NCBI GenBank assembly: GCA_004794655.1
Contig: SMMW01000001.1
Span: 18,678,501-18,742,500 of the forward strand
DNA length: 64,000 bases
Direction of reading: 5' to 3'
Source: Marisa cornuarietis
Taxonomy: Eukaryota > Mollusca > Gastropoda > Architaenioglossa > Ampullariidae
The notes beneath the pieces are model-generated. The model was given only the letters and a program-made list of their open reading frames with translations, was not told the origin of the DNA and did no database searches. Made by a program: the position numbers and the translations under genes. Positions 49,273 to 61,800 of the stretch are shown one piece after another; the first letter of the stretch is position 1; each line of letters starts with the position of its first letter.

Positions 49273-51197
49273 GTCACACCACTAGACCTTTAAGTTCAAG
49301 ATGTATTCAGTTTGTTTCAGGTGACTAAAACGACGACGACGACGATGATGATAAAAAAAGAAAGTAAGAAAGAAAGAAAATCAGTGACTTGTGGTATATT
49401 TAGCAACAGAGGGACTCTGTCACCAAGATACTCAGCTCCTACCCTCCCCATCCCGAAATAAATTCCCTCTCTCCTTACTTTCGAGGGTCTAGGCTACTTC
49501 TTTCATGCAGGGGCGGGCTACGGGTGAGTGTAAGGCTACTCTTGTGTCCTCGTTGTCCAGCCACCAACCCGTCCTCTGTTCTCTTTCACGTCCACACCCC
49601 TCCCCCCAACCTTTTGTTCTGTCTCACCCCCTTCTCCCAGCAGTGGACTACGACTTGTTCTTCTCGTCTCAGGGCTGACAGTGATGTGGTCACTCTTTGC
49701 CAGCTGGCCACTCCATATGACAGAGAACAAAAAAAAAGTAGTTCGGGCTGGGGAGGGGGAGAGTGTGTAGGGGGCAGGAGGTCGGGATTTGGCGCTGACG
49801 TGGACATCGGATGGACAAAGAAAGACTGGTGACGGTCACCTCCATGGACGCGAAAAGGCGAGCGGGGAGAGGGGGTGTCGAACGGGGGTGGATGGACACT
49901 GACTGGCTCTTGGAAATGACTTAATCGATTCTTTTAAGACCGGTCAGAAAATGGAGGTACGGTCATTATACGGTAGACCAGACGTGACAAAAAGTCCCCA
50001 TGAGAGAGTGTGTGAGAGAAAGAGAAAGAGAGAGAGAGTGTGTGTGTATGTTGGAGGGGGGGGGAGTAGAGAATATGAGAAGAGATGTTTTGTCGTTATA
50101 AATTATGTTACGATCCCTCTTGTTCCCACACATTTCCGCTGCTACGTAACCACCTCCACTACTACTATAATAACACTCTACTACTACTATACTCTACAAT
50201 CTCTACTACTATTCCTCTAACATGGCTACTACTATACTGTCTCCTCTACTACTGCCACTATTACTATACTGTACATTCTACACATACAATACCTCTACCA
50301 TTTCCATCTATGGTACTATACCTCTACCATTGTCACCACCACTACTGCTATTCCATCTATGCTACTATACCTCTTCCATGGTCACCACCACTAGTACTAT
50401 ACTATTCCTTCTACCCTTGTCCATATCACTACTACTATACTCTATATTTTCACGCTGACTCTAAGGTCACCTGACTTACGTTTCATGCGTTCTGTCCCTG
50501 CTGACAGAACCATCCACCACCCGAACTATCGCCAGGATCTCATTACCTATTTAACAGACCCAAAGACTGAGGAAATTTGAAAAAAAAAATCCATCAAATT
50601 TCATAGCTTCTATTTAGTCGTCGAACTGGTTATGCCTTGTGGCTACACCCACCGACGAGGCTCGCAAAACAGTCGTGACTTAATTGGCGCACCATACTGC
50701 TCCCGCCCAGTGGGTGACCAGCGGGCACGTTGAGTCGATACTGACCGGCGTAATGACGTCTAGGACCAAGGCGGGGTGGAGTGGAGGATTCGAAGCTGGA
50801 GGGGGAGGTGGTGTGGGTCAGGAGGGTGATGCTCGGGCTCTTCGCAGGCACGTGTACGGACTTATGTAGTCACACCCTCCCCACCCACCCACCCACACCC
50901 ACACACGCACACACACTCTTCGTTTCCTTCTATTAGAGTTTTTCCTCCCTTGTAACGGCTGCACGAACCTCTCGGTGCCGGAATCAGGCCTTGTCCCCCA
51001 CCCCCACTTTACTGCTGTCTCGTACACGGAAATGCATGGGTACACATCAGCAAAAGACCAGAATTTTATCTCACTTTTTATCGTTTTTGCTCGCTCGTGT
51101 TCATGGAGACATGCATAGATAAAACATATTGTAGAAAGAAAATAAAGCTAGTCAAAGAGAAAAAAGAGGTTTATATATATATATATATAGAGAGAGA
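48131..51197. other. Intergenic, simple repeats, no supported gene
   Basis: Contains (CA)n at 49230-49270, purine runs near 50017-50045 and a degenerate ACT/CCA triplet tract at about 50150-50460 with repeats of ctactatac and accaccact. The open frames here follow these compositions. A (TA)n(GA)n run ends at 51200. Confidence 0.4.
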
Positions 51198-51266
51198 GAG
51201 TTATTGTTGTTGTTGAATTGGGAAGGGAAGGTGCTTCCGCCTAAAGGTGATTTCCCACTCATGGAG
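51198..51266 (-). mobile_element. SINE family B, 3' end only
   Basis: The reverse complement reads gtgggaaatcacctttaggc ggaagcacc then ccaattcaacaacaacaat, matching the body end and (CAA)n tail of the full copy at 23903-24152. The 5' part is absent. Confidence 0.7.
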
Positions 51267-51829
51267 AGAGATAAAGGGGTGAGGGATAGTCTTATAAGAC
51301 TCTAAGATCTACGTTTTAGGGAATGTTTTGTGTTATGTCTAATCGACAATTTTACTTCGGTTAATTTCATGACTTAATATTTATAATTTAACTTAACATT
51401 TCAGTTTCCATTCATCAACTGACAGATAAATAATTGCGAGCGTTACAAGGAGACATAATCCTAATTCTGAACATTTTTTTACTTTGTTTTGTTTTTGTTT
51501 CGTTTCGTCTTCAGAAGCTTTGGAAATTGATTCATTCTTTTTTATGAAAGTGTGTCTCGTCAAAAAGCACTTACTTTTTAACTACTTACAATTTGAATAC
51601 GAATACGGGTAGAATTTAACAGAAACTGGAGGTATTGTTTGTTTGGGGTTTTTTGGCTGTTGTTGTTTGGTGTTTGTTTTTTTTTTGTGGGGGGTCACAA
51701 ATGTTCGGTATGTTCATCTGCACATTTTAAAAAAATCTTAAAACATCGTCGTTATCTTCTTTGCACCTTAAGCACATTGTCAACACACCTTAAGCAACAT
51801 TTACCAATCCAGGTATTTTCCTTCAGGGT

Positions 51830-52083
51830 CGTAGGGTTAATATTGAAACTTCTTCTGACAGTCGGTTTCCATCGTACAAGTGAGAGACTTTTCTCGGGGC
51901 CAGCTTTACGTGAGCGCGGTGACCATCTCTTCTGTCTCTCTGCCTTTCCCAACCTTCTTTCGAGTCAGGTACCTATTCTCGACCGCTGGGCCGACTGGGG
52001 AAAGTGAGCTGCGTTGCACGGGTATCGAACCTGCGAGCCTCTCAGTTCAGATGCCAGCACTCTAACCGCTCGGCTATCCGCTC
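51830..52083 (-). mobile_element. tRNA-derived SINE, family C
   Basis: The minus strand opens gagcggatagccgagcggtt with a perfect A-box (tagccgagcgg), and a B-box ggttcgatacc about 40 bp later. A non-tRNA body follows with aggtacctgactcg, gaaggttgggaaaggcagag and atggtcaccgcgctcacg. The acceptor ends do not pair, so it is a SINE, not a tRNA gene. The head resembles a Ser/Leu-type tRNA. Confidence 0.7.
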
Positions 52084-52496
52084 TGTAGAGGTTTTTCTTA
52101 ACTGGGCGAAGCGTCAAACTTCCGAAGTGTTCCCAAAATCCCTATCTTTTTTAATGTGGTGTCAAATTACTGTGGCAAATTATTGCAAATAGGTTTGTAC
52201 CTAGCTCAGCATCTTTACCTAAGTTCTAATGCCCCTAAACATCAACACTAAACCAGCTGTTTTCTATGACCGCAGACAGATTTGTCAAACATGGTCGATC
52301 GTTTGATGACACTTTTTTCGTTAAGAATTGGTCTTGAAATGGACTTCATCTCACACACAAAAAAAAAACATACACTCTTCTAGAAGGTTGAATCAACTGA
52401 CAACTGACAACTTTCTCCTTCGCTGAGCTACAAGGAAGCAAGTTCAGAATGGTCCTTACACTGCTCGCTGCTTTTCATCTACCGAGTAATAATAAT

Positions 52497-52530
<34 letters not shown>

Positions 52531-52746
52531 TCTCGCATCACCTGGAATTAAATCGCTTTTTATACAGGCGCGAGAACATCTACAAGGACAGGCAGCAAAT
52601 GCACCTTAATGAACACGCATACACAGAAACATGCATAATACACAACGCACATTAAAATGTATTTACAGGTGATTGAGAGTGCTCTATAAAATTCTATATG
52701 GAAGATGGAAGATCTGCAGTCAGCTGTTGCTCACCGCGGGCACAAT

Positions 52747-52815
<69 letters not shown>

Positions 52816-54327
52816 GCTGCTCATAAGGATGCCTGCAGAATGTCTTTTGAAAAACCATGATGAGTTCACATATCTAACATATATAATAACAAACATATTT
52901 TTCTTCAAATTTCTTGCTCTGATGCGTGGTTTGTCTGCCCACCCCCAGTTCCTACTTAAAACAATGAGACGCATCTGTATGTGAGAAAACTGGAGAAAGA
53001 GGAGGGAAAAAAGTCAAGGGGGAGCAAGTCTCTCTCTACACCAGATTATCGACCTCTTGCGCTCTCGTCCAGTCGCTCATGCGCGGTCAGCCTCGTGTCC
53101 AGACGCCGGAAAGTTCGCTTCCCTGGCCATCGGCTCCTCGGTCTTCGTGTGTTGACTTTGATTTTTCTGGCCGCCGACCGGACTGGACGGCTACACAACG
53201 CTGCAGTGAGGTCACCATCAGCGTTGCCATGGACTGTTACTGGACCCTGTCACATCCCGGCTTGTCCGCGACAGGAAAATAAAATTTAAAAAAAATCCCG
53301 TCTGCCTTATGAGAAGGTGGGGGTGGGGGCTTAGTGGAGGGAGAGCTGTGCAAATGCTCGAGACAAGATGAATTAAGCTCCTCATTCCCATAGTTCCGCA
53401 TGAGGAAAGATGGAGAGAGGCTGTTACAAGAGTGGTTGGTTGTGTCTACGCATTCTTTTTCCTTAAGACTGGTAAAGGCGTCCGTCACTGGGTGACCAGT
53501 CAATCAGAAAGTCCCTGGAGAATAATGAGAGCAATCGATCTCATTCATCTTCCCCCAACCCTACCATCCACGCCCCACCCGCACCCTTACGGTGATCAAC
53601 GCAAGTATCCCACACTCTTTATGGAAAAGAGAAGACAAACCAAAGACTTTGAGATGTTAGGAACAGGTTGACAAAGGTCATTGAAATGGTTTTTTACGAA
53701 ATTTTATGTAAAACTGATATTAATGGCCAGTTCACGTTTTTATTTTTTAATTTAAAGCAGCTTTGGTGACACACAAGTCGACGGTATTTAATGGATGATA
53801 TATCCTTGGAAACAATATTCAGAATGTATCAGACAGTTCTTATGCTCTGCTCTTGTAATTCTGTTCACTTCTTTCTGAATAATAATACACATTTGTTGTG
53901 TAGTACCCTGAGTGCTCAGCATGAAGTGCTGTGAATAGGGTCATGAGGTCATCAACCGCCATCTTGATAGTCCACTTCATGTTGATCAATCGTGTTTACA
54001 TTGTCTTGCCATTACAACCTTAATTTGTTAGAGATGATGGAAAACAGTAGCACGGGGGGTGAGGGGTGCTCATTAAAGAACTTTTACACCTGCTCATCTC
54101 TGAGTCAGTTACACATACATAATCTGGTGGAACGTTTAACAGAATTGTTTTCAGGCTGTCCATACCTTTGCCTCTTCGCTCATTCACCCATTCACTGAAT
54201 AGAATTAAAAGTTGAAAAATTAAATGTTGAAAAAAAACAAAAATTTTTCGCCATGTATCATTCTAAGATCTTGTTTAAATATATATATTTATATATATTT
54301 CTCAGCAATACTTTTCTTCGTTATTAG
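52084..54327. other. Intergenic, simple repeats, no supported gene
   Basis: Contains (ATC)n at about 52499-52531 and (GT)n at 52751-52811 (about 30 units). The open frames at 52981-53289 and 53432-53671 have no recognisable domain. Confidence 0.4.
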
Positions 54328-54475
54328 AGCAGTCCGGTGGTGAAATGGTTAGCATCTGTGAAGGTTGGCTGTCCTGGGTTCAGCTCTTGTCTCGGGCACG
54401 CAGTTCTTTTCCTGCATGTGGCATCCGCCGTGATATAGCCTTAGTTGCTGCCTCGGCGTAAAATCAATTCCCCTC
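54328..54475 (+). mobile_element. SINE family A copy 3
   Basis: Most complete copy: agtccggtggtgaaatggtt (A-box side), gaaggttggctgtcctgggt, tcagctcttgtctcggg (B-box side), ctgcatgtggcatccgc, tagccttagttgctgcctcg and gcgtaaaatcaattcccctc. It matches 1400-1587 (inverted) and 13186-13312. Confidence 0.75.
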
Positions 54476-55130
54476 TTCATTGAAGCAATAAATGGTTTTA
54501 TCAAAATATAAAAATGCTATAACAACTTCTTTTTTTTTGAGGTCCTGACATGACCACCCACCTCTCACCCCCTTCCGCTGTCAGCGTCCCCCTTAAAACT
54601 CAGGTCCATCCATAAAACGTCCATCCATTACCTCAATCGCACTCTATTCACTCCCTCGCTCTTGAGTTCTAAAATGTTCCAGGGTGTCGAGGCTTTTCTG
54701 TGGCGGACTCGTCTGACCACGTAACTGGCCGCTAGATGGCGTCACGTGCTCTGTGGCTGCTGACGTCTCGGTACGGCGCCGCCGGCTTTTGTTGTTCGCG
54801 GATCTGATTATCAATAATTAACTCGCGGCTCCACAAAGTCCTCGTGGTTTTGCAGATGCCGGGTGTCGTCTCCTTGTTTCCGAACGTTCAAAAATTGATC
54901 CAGTCATCGAGCCTTTATTATTCCACACGGCTTGTAAGAGAATGAGTGATCGAGGGAAGGGGAGGAAAACGAAAAAATGTGTTTATGAGAGAGAACAAAT
55001 TAGTTCGAACTACATAAACTCTTTTGTTGCCGTTGTAAAACTACTGATTTAGAGTGCATGCGTGTGAATATCTGTATAGCAAATGTGTGCGTTTGTGTGT
55101 TTTCTCTCTCTCACTCTCTCATATTGTGTG

Positions 55131-55162
<32 letters not shown>

Positions 55163-57010
55163 AGAACGAACAAGCAAGACAGAACAGAAAGGAACATACA
55201 CACGCATTCCTGGCCGCTAGTCCTGGAACTGCAAAAATCCGCCGTCGGTCTGCTGATGCAGCCGTTGACCAGTTCCTTACACCTCACAGGTGATGTTTAT
55301 CCCACCGACCGGAAGCACGACCCTGCCTGCAAAGCGGAAGCCAAGCAGTCCTCCCCATCTTCTCCCCTACTCTGCCCCTCCCCCCCCCCACCTCTCAGAA
55401 AATGGCATCATGGGATCAAGCGCGACCGGAGCTCCCTCAGTGCCCGGGCATGCGGCGGCTGAGGCACTGGTAGCGACGCTTGCAGGCAACGTGCGTAAAT
55501 ATTTACCGACGCCAGGCATCGCGAGATGGCGACCGCAATTTTCTTTCCAGCCACCAGCCAGAACCTGAACTGGCCGGCCGGCCAACAGGGCAGCCAGCCA
55601 GTAGACTCCTCCGCGTGTCCGGTGCCACTGACCTTCCTTGTTGCACTTTGTTCACCCTACGGGTAGTCTAGTGACAAAAGTGGCAGTTATTTTTTAAATT
55701 ATTCTTTGATTCTAAGTCCTTGAGTAAAAGGTTCGAATCCTTGTGCTGGATAGTGAGAGTTTCTGATGTAACCAGGCCGGCAAGATACCCTGATTGGTGT
55801 GATACAAAGCATCTATTACTTTAATTAGCTGTGGGATGTTAGTGTTAGTTAGATGTTAGTAAAATGTTAGTGATCTTGTAATGGAATATACGATGTGTTA
55901 AAGATCCCTAGTTTGCTAGTAACATACTTAAGATTTATAGAAAAAAATGATGTATCACAGTTATGTCGAAGATTGAGCAACATTTCGATGCTTCGCAGAG
56001 AGATAGAGAGGGGTGCGTTTAAGGACCGTTGATAGAGCGGTATGCTGAAGATTTGTAGGAGAAATGGCATGTGGAGGTTCCGTAGAGGGAGTGGTCTGTC
56101 GACCCTGTGTAATCTCTGTGATGGACTCAGCGTTAAGGTTCATCCTTTCGCGTTGTTGGCGCCTGAAAATTCTAGCGCTGTGTGGAAAATGGCTGTGAGC
56201 TCTGAGATATGCAGCGCTTGAGGAACTTGTGATGAATGCCCTCCGTCCCTCCCCACAACTCTCGCAAAGCACATGCACGCCTGCTCACTCACCTCCTCAC
56301 GCCCTCACGCGAAATTGAAACCACCAGCACTGCTCTTCCACCTTCCCTACTCCACCCATCCTCCAAAACACACACACACACACACACAGACCGTATTTCG
56401 AACTGGACAGATATGGAAGGGAAGTCTTCTGCGAAGCCCAGGTCCAGCTTTGTCGTCTAACGATTCCAAAGTTTCCTTTAAGACCGAACCGGAAGTTAAT
56501 TCGTTTCTGTTACAGAAGACGTTGATGGAATCCCTTTCACTGGGGGCCAGTCTTTCCGCACTCTACGTCCTCTTTCTCGTAGCGGACCGGTTTGACGTAG
56601 TGAGTCTGTTAGCTGTTATACGTCCACGTTAATTAGCGCGACTGGAGAAAAATAGTGTGGCCAAACGAGAAACTGCGATATTATCACGTGAATCTCATTA
56701 ACACCTCATTCCTATCATTTTTCCAGGAACTATTGTAAGTCGTGACTATAAATCGATGATTTTAATATCTTTCCCAGCTTACTCATGAGAGAGAGACGTT
56801 GGTGTTTCTTGACTCTGGTCTTGTAAAAAAAAAATTAATTGTGTTTAACGGTTTATGGAACAAAGCAATTATTGACTTGAAGTGACTGTTAAATTTAAGA
56901 CATGAACCAAGTCATTCTAGTGATGCTCTAACCAAGCAGCTAGTACATACATTTCCTCTTGAAATCAAATTGGTTTACATTCAGCTAACTTTGATACAGT
57001 TAGAAAATAA
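54476..57010. other. Intergenic, GC-richer block with CTCF-like site, no supported gene
   Basis: From 54700 to 55640 the sequence is richer in G+C and CpG than its surroundings. It includes ccgctagatggcg at 54729-54741, resembling a CTCF core, beside cacgtg and tgacgt motifs, and (GCGT)n at 55128-55162. A lone B-box (ggttcgaatcc) at about 55731 has no matching A-box. No coding domain is recognised. Confidence 0.35.
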
Positions 57011-57014
57011 AAAA

Positions 57015-57135
57015 ACAGGGTACCAGGCTTTGCCTGTGTTAATTTTTGCCGCTAATTCCTTGACAAAGTTGTCGACTTTGGATGCATCGCCTCACTGGCC
57101 TCAAGTTTATTCATGCGTGGAGTCAGTGTAGCAGT
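57015..57135 (+). repeat. Diverged repeat, copy 1 (copy 2 at 63160-63290)
   Basis: Shares cagggtacc, ttgtcgactttggatgcatc and ttattcatgcgtggagtcag with 63160-63290 in the same order and strand, with different spacing. This looks like an old interspersed element of unknown class. Confidence 0.5.
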
Positions 57136-58305
57136 GTCCCCAAGGGATGTCCCCTCCGTCCACTTGTTTTCCTAGTTCGCTACAGTTCTGTTATATTATG
57201 GTCAGGGTTAGACGCAGTTGACATAGCATCCTTCTCAACAAAATACAAATCTCAGCCCAGGCCACCACTCAGTATAGTGCTGCTCAACTGTTTGTTCTTC
57301 AATCCGTGAGACCTTCTGGATCATGCTATTGACAGATACACATCCCGCCATCCTGTTTGTTCGTCAGAATAACCGGACATGTTCAAATTCTCTGCTTGCT
57401 CTCCCCTAACCTTGTATGGATATGTTAAAATGTGGAATGTGTTTTCCATTAAACTTCTGGAGTTTTTTTTTGTTTAATTTTTTTGTGCTGTTAAAATTTT
57501 TCATACTTTTAACAATATCTCTGTTTACCCTATACTTATATTTATTTACAACATAATGAGCTAGTCACCATACGGAGAAATTAACTTTATAATTTTCATC
57601 ATCACCATTATCTACGGTTCTTAATATATCCAACCTTGTGAGGTCTATGTATAAATGGCGTGGTTTGTGTGTATTTGTACGCGCACGCACGTGTATTGAT
57701 AGGGAATTTAGGGAAATAATAAACAAAGGGATTTTAAAAGGGCGAACGAGAGTGGCAAATTGATTTAGGTCGTTCACATGATGTGAACAGTCGACGTGAG
57801 CGTCCGTTACATCAAACTACAACTGTTTATCTGTACCGTCTGTTACGACTTCTTAGGATCGCATTTTACATCGACCTCCTCTTCGGCTTATCACTGGGGA
57901 TGACGGGATACTCCACCCTGCTCGCACTACCCACAGTCACGTGAGTCATGACCTTGGTGGGGAGGGGCAGAAAGGGTGGGAGGAGTGAGGTAGGAGAAAG
58001 GGGGGCTGGCAGCCACATACTGCACATTCCATTGCTCTTATCCCGTCCATCCGGATCTTGTCTTTCCCCCGACAAAGTTTCTCGCAAGTTGAGCTTTACC
58101 TTCGCCCTTCTCTAGCTTTCAACGTTCTCTTATTTCGGGCCTGGTTACGACTTACGACTATCAGAACTTTCGCAATAAATTTTCGTGGCCAACTACTTCA
58201 ACTTCATCCCCTTCACCCTGATGCTGTCATCGACACCTCTTGTACCTCCCACCCTCACATCTAGGTTTGTATACTACATTTTAAAACCTTCTTTAGACAT
58301 CTATC

Positions 58306-58340
<35 letters not shown>

Positions 58341-59208
58341 TGTCTTCTTACCTCTTCCCCCCACCCCCAGCCCAAGTCCTGTTTCCCCGCCGTGAACCTA
58401 CCCGAGAAAAGCATGTGACCTCATCGTGACCCAAAGGGCTGGACGGGGTCAGATGGTGAGGTCATTGCCAGTTTACTTCACCGGCTCTCTCTCTCTCACA
58501 CACACACACAGAGAGAACACATACACAAGACATACACAACACACACACACGCACGCAAAAGTGAAACATAAGAAGGGGGGGGAGGTGTTGGCGGTGATTT
58601 GTCCCTTGACGACTTGCATCCGCCGCAGAAGAGACCGGAAGTCGTCTGCTTACGCTAAGCCGGGCTATATTTAGATTAAAAACCCCTCCATGGGCTCCAT
58701 CTTCTCTCTCTCTCTCTGTCACACACACACACAAGCTACTCCCACTTGTCCAACCACTTTCAGTTCTTTTGTCTATTCATACAGTCTACTTATCGAAACC
58801 AGAAGACGTCTTACATGCTGAATAGTTTTTCCCGAAAAAACAACAGTACCATTCAGAAACTGTCATTCAGCTCCTTCAAGAAAATAAAATAGCATTTCAT
58901 TCACGGGAGAGAAGAAAAAAATGCTGAACCCGTCAGCAGAATCCATACTCCTCCACCCTTCTGATTACTGTATATTATACATCGTCATACTGAGTGTGTA
59001 GATGGGACAGTAAGTGAGACGCACGAACCTAACGAAGGAATAGAGAGGACGACTTGTGCAACTCCACCCACGTGTCTCATCCCCCACCCCCCCCACCCCT
59101 ACTGGAAACCTCGTGACATGCATGACAGTTTGTCAGTGACGTGCGACAGTGCGTGTCCGGGGTGTAGCAATAAGAGGCGAATCTAGGTTGTGGGTGGCGG
59201 GGACTATA
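57136..59208. other. Intergenic, nothing recognised beyond simple repeats
   Basis: Short (GT)n(GA)n near 58307-58340, (TC)n(AC)n near 58486-58510, an AC/GC-rich stretch near 58536-58558 and a mirror-like (TC)n(AC)n at 58703-58731. No domain-bearing open frame. Confidence 0.4.
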
Positions 59209-59609
59209 ATTATAATGACCACAGGCCTGGCACTGGCCAGTTTTGCGAACAGTCTATAATCACCTCTGCTACCGTCGATGACCGATGACGTGTCGACACT
59301 CCTCTGGCATCACGTCACGTGCTAGAGGAGGGGCGCGGGTGTGCGCCACTTCTGCGAGGAGACCCGCGACTGCGGACACCGCGACGTCCAGTCAGCTGAC
59401 CTCACCGACACACGCACGGGTGGGAAGGGGGGGTAGAGGGGTGGGGCTCTTCCCACTGAGCTAGCGAGGACGCTGCAGGGAGGGCCAGCCCGCATCCGCA
59501 GGCGAGTGGAGTCTCATGGGAATTGATTGCACGACCTTGGGTCACAGGGATTATATGATGACCACAGGCCTGGCGCTGGCCAGTTTTAGGAACAGTCAAT
59601 AATCACCTC
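59209..59609. repeat. ~60-bp direct repeat separated by ~280 bp
   Basis: Copy 1 (59209-59266) and copy 2 (59549-59609) share gaccacaggcctggc, ctggccagttt, gaacagtc and ataatcacctc with a few changes. The spacer is GC-rich and CpG-containing. The conserved palindromic core aggcctgg/ctggccag suggests either paired regulatory units or a small mobile repeat. Confidence 0.75.
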
Positions 59610-60182
59610 CACATCTTTCACCCCCACCCCTACTCGTTCTCTCTATCTCTCCCCACCCACTCATCTTTCTCCTCTCACCTTCTTTCTCCCGCGTTTCCAG
59701 CACTGCTTGCAATATTGACAAATCAATGGTAGGACTGTTCACTCGTCCCCTACTCCCCGTTGATGATGATGATGAGGAGGAGGAGGATCTGTCCTGTTAG
59801 TAATGTCATGGTTTATTAAATTTACTTTTAAAGAATTTCACAGATATCACGATGCAAAATGTTTGCGACAAAAGAATAGAAGCAAACTTCAAAACAGTTG
59901 CACATAAGAGGACTACCTCGTGAGTTAATCGAGTACTGAGTTATAAATAGTTGATTTCAGTTATTAACCGGTGCTGGTTTGGAGCCCTTTGTGATCTAAG
60001 AATACGCTGTCGCCATCTTGTTCATTATATTGAATGGCAAACGTCACTACTGTTCACAAAGTGGAACCGCAAGAGGCAGTTAAAATATACAAAAGAAAAA
60101 AGTTGTTTTTTGTGTTTTTATTTGTTTTTGTTTTGTACTCTTTTTTTGCAGAACACGATATGCAAGGACTTTAGGATATATA

Positions 60183-60190
60183 TATAAATA
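60183..60190 (+). promoter_or_regulatory. TATA-like box ahead of the 60262 open frame
   Basis: TATAAATA inside tatatatataaata, about 75 bp before the ATG at 60262, a plausible core-promoter distance. It sits in a short AT run, so chance is possible. Confidence 0.35.
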
Positions 60191-60261
60191 TAGTGGTCCA
60201 AGTTATGTAGCAACTTAATACAGAACAGGGACAGCAAAGCCAGACAAACTCACTCCCAGTC

Positions 60262-60599
60262 ATGCTGCTGCTTCGAGTAGCCTCCACCTTCGCCATTTCT
60301 TTTTGTGTCGTTTTCTGCGCATGCGCGGCCGGCCAAGCCACCGAAGCCGCTCTCTGCGACAGCTTGCGTCCGTCTGAGCCACGTCACACAGCTGACAAAC
60401 GTCAACTGACCTCCGCTCACTTCTCCCCGACATTCTTCCTACACCCTTCTTTCAACATCTCTGTCATTTCCCCCCCCCCCCAACCACTCACCCGCCCAGA
60501 TTCTCCCTTCCTTTCCGCTTTTTTCCTCCATCCCACCCCGCCAACACCAAGCAGTACCCCTATCAAACTCATTTTCCCTCTTCCCACCCTACCTCCACG
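60262..60599 (+). CDS. Candidate first exon encoding a secreted protein, unidentified
   Basis: The frame opens MLLLRVASTFAISFCVVFCA and continues CAAGQATEAALCDSLRPSEP, a convincing signal peptide with a likely cleavage after the CACAAG region. A dibasic KR follows (ADKRQLTS). A strong donor, CACG|GTAAGC at 60599/60600, would end the exon in phase 2; otherwise a stop overlaps it at 60601-60603. The distal half is Pro/Ser/Phe-rich and reflects a CT-rich tract, so the true exon may be shorter. A TATA-like box lies upstream. No downstream exon was found: the acceptor at 63823 would give an immediate stop in this phase. It could be a secreted peptide precursor or a chance frame. Confidence 0.35.
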
Positions 60600-60603
60600 G
60601 TAA

Positions 60604-61400
60604 GCGTTCCCGACTTTCTCGGTTCTATTAAAAAAAAAAAAAAGTCGGATGATGATGTTTTTGGCGCCCTCGCTCCTAATGGCCTTGACCCCTGCCCAGT
60701 CAGTCAAGTTCGTGGGGCGACTGTCACATCAAAAGGCCATCAGCTCGTGGGCCGCTGTCGTCAGGGCTGCGATGTCCGGGACGAAAGCACCGTTTGATGA
60801 CTATTCCTCAGTACTTTTGATGGTAAGAAAAGACACGAAAGGAAGGGACGAGCGAGGTATTGCTGCAGTATTGTCTCTGGCAGCATGGAGCGAAGGATGG
60901 GTGGTCAGACGAACAGACTGCACCCGACGATGCAGCGCTCTTGTCATTTGCCAGGCAGAGGAAGATGGACATATAATGGCAAGCCAGTCAAAGGAATGAA
61001 TTATAAATATCTCCGTTTATTCTTTACGGATAGGTTGTCCTTTTTGGTTGCCTTCAATGGCCTATCAATAAAGTCTTCAAAATTTTAAAACTCTTTGGAA
61101 AATTGGGGAATGTAATCCAAACCTTCTGATATGGATATATGTGTGGGTACAGAATGTGAGATTCTTCCTCCGTGTTTTTAAACATTTTATTGACTGCTAC
61201 AAACAAGACTGGCATCATCAGGTTTCAGACAATTCTAGGCTTAAAACCAAGTCTACAGTTTAAAAAAAAACATGTTTACAATGTTGAAAATAAGATTCCG
61301 AGAGGCTCCCTAATCAGATTTCGTATCGGAATTTCCGACCACAAGACTCATAGGTAAAGATACGTGAACACCTCGGAGTTGCACTTGATGTTCCCCCCCA
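60604..61400. other. Unassigned, open frame without recognised domain
   Basis: An open frame at 60649-60999 (plus) runs through moderately balanced sequence but shows no family motif, signal peptide or splice partner that I can place. AATAAA at 61067-61072 follows. Confidence 0.3.
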
Positions 61401-61800
61401 TTTGTCATCAGTGTAATTCACGATGAATTAGACTTTTTCCATTGCCACCATCTAGAAGATCTGCGACTCGGATTTCTACCAGTTCACCACCGATCATACT
61501 CTGTTTTATTTAACGATGTTACTCTCCTGAACAGTCTGGCGAGATATCTTTATTATTCTACACGTCGCAAGGATTTTGTTTATGCACTTAGAATGACTGC
61601 ATTTCATGACTCTGTTTACTGTTTCAAATGGTTCTCTGAGACAATAAATACAAATATCTAATTACGGTATAGTAAGCTATGATATTGACTTTGATGCTGT
61701 ATGATACTTTACCATACTGTAGTCAATAGGCTTTGTTATTGTACGAGATGTGCTCATCACCTAAATGTTGAGGCCACGTGGTCTGAGCCAATAAAAACTT
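61400..61800 (+). mobile_element. Probable retroelement 3' end leading into the (TTCG)n array
   Basis: A frame from about 61434 reads FFHCHHLEDLRLGFLPVHHR and LLNSLARYLYYSTRRKDFVY before stopping near 61660. After a short 3' stretch, gtctgagccaataaaaactt passes into (cgtt)n. A terminal frame, a UTR and a simple tail suggest a 5'-truncated non-LTR element. The protein family was not identified. Confidence 0.35.

Noticed and set aside
52010..52083. tRNA-Ser/Leu gene on the minus strand
   Set aside because: Acceptor ends do not pair and a SINE body follows directly; called as a SINE head.
55690..55760. B-box ggttcgaatcc suggesting a tRNA
   Set aside because: No A-box or cloverleaf in the preceding 60 bases.
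60649..60999. 116-aa plus-strand frame
   Set aside because: Balanced composition but no family motif; could not be tied to the 60262 exon by phase.
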